Shown here: positions 5,361 to 5,429 of the stretch, in pieces
How positions within the stretch are numbered: position 1 is the stretch's first letter
How the letters are laid out: each line of letters opens with the position of its first letter
NCBI GenBank assembly: GCA_937896835.1
Contig: CALBOJ010000021.1
Span: 1-5,429, forward strand
Reading direction: 5' to 3'
Length of the DNA stretch: 5,429 bases
Source: an uncultured Collinsella sp.
GTDB taxonomy: Bacteria; Actinomycetota; Coriobacteriia; Coriobacteriales; Coriobacteriaceae
Made by a program: the position numbers and the translations under genes
The notes under the pieces: model-generated
Told to the model about the DNA's origin: nothing
What the model saw: the letters and a program-made list of their open reading frames with translations, nothing else
The model's database searches: none

Positions 5361-5391
5361 TTGTCAGCCCGGGCCCGTCTCGGGCTACGAT
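5361..5391 (+). promoter_or_regulatory. Weak rightward promoter candidate
   Basis: TTGTCA (5361-5366, five of six) and TACGAT (5386-5391, four of six, of the TAnnnT type common in Actinobacteria) are 19 nt apart. It would drive a gene beyond the right edge, but no coding start is visible in the window to support it. Confidence 0.25.
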
Positions 5392-5429
5392 TGAGGCGCG
5401 CCCAGAACGGGCCGCCGACCGGGCGCCCG

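Larger units (their letters stand above)
5154..5429. other. Gene-free right end
   Basis: These 276 nt contain no credible reading frame with a ribosome binding site. From left to right they hold the DUF362 leader and promoter region, the palindromic repeat, the 14-bp palindrome and a GC-rich stretch. In the last part AGCCCG (5366-5371) can pair with CGGGCT (5381-5386), or GGCCCGT (5372-5378) with ACGGGCC (5407-5413). The window stops in CGGGCGCCCG (5420-5429), itself a palindrome. Confidence 0.6.

Overview
The window looks like chromosomal DNA of a high-GC Gram-positive gut anaerobe. My best guess is the Coriobacteriia, close to Collinsella. The basis is about 60% GC, GC-rich third positions, strong AGGAGG-type ribosome binding sites, the gene repertoire, and a GGGGACAG/CTGTCCCC palindromic intergenic repeat that I associate from memory with that class. 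No marker gene is present, so the assignment is an inference.

Left part (1-2664, minus strand): three genes read leftwards. First is a seven-helix HlyIII/TrhA-family membrane protein. After 110 nt comes a CNNM-CBS-CorC_HlyC membrane protein. After a 24-nt gap comes a gene that runs off the left edge; its product resembles the N-terminal domain of cyanophycin synthetase. No terminator is visible between them, so they could form one transcription unit. Both 'hemolysin' names are historical; the motifs point to a PAQR-like membrane protein and a Mg/Co-transport-related protein.

Middle (2665-3947): a divergent intergenic region holds a good sigma70-type promoter (TTGACG-17-CATAAT) for a membrane-anchored alpha/beta hydrolase. 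Two near-identical 16-bp dyads bracket this promoter and a third inverted repeat lies on its -10, so it is probably controlled by a dimeric repressor. The hydrolase gene ends before a strong bidirectional terminator shared with the convergent gene on its right.

Right part (3948-5429): a minus-strand gene encodes a DUF362 protein with two [4Fe-4S] ferredoxin motifs. Two tandem 8-bp repeats with an 11-bp period lie in its upstream region. Beyond it are 276 nt without a gene, holding a compact palindromic repeat, a 14-bp perfect palindrome, and a GC-rich end with a weak rightward promoter candidate.

The genes are mostly housekeeping or accessory membrane and redox functions. I do not see a defence system, CRISPR array, prophage, transposase gene, rRNA or tRNA. 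The most interesting signals are regulatory: the paired operators before the hydrolase and the structured repeat at the right end.
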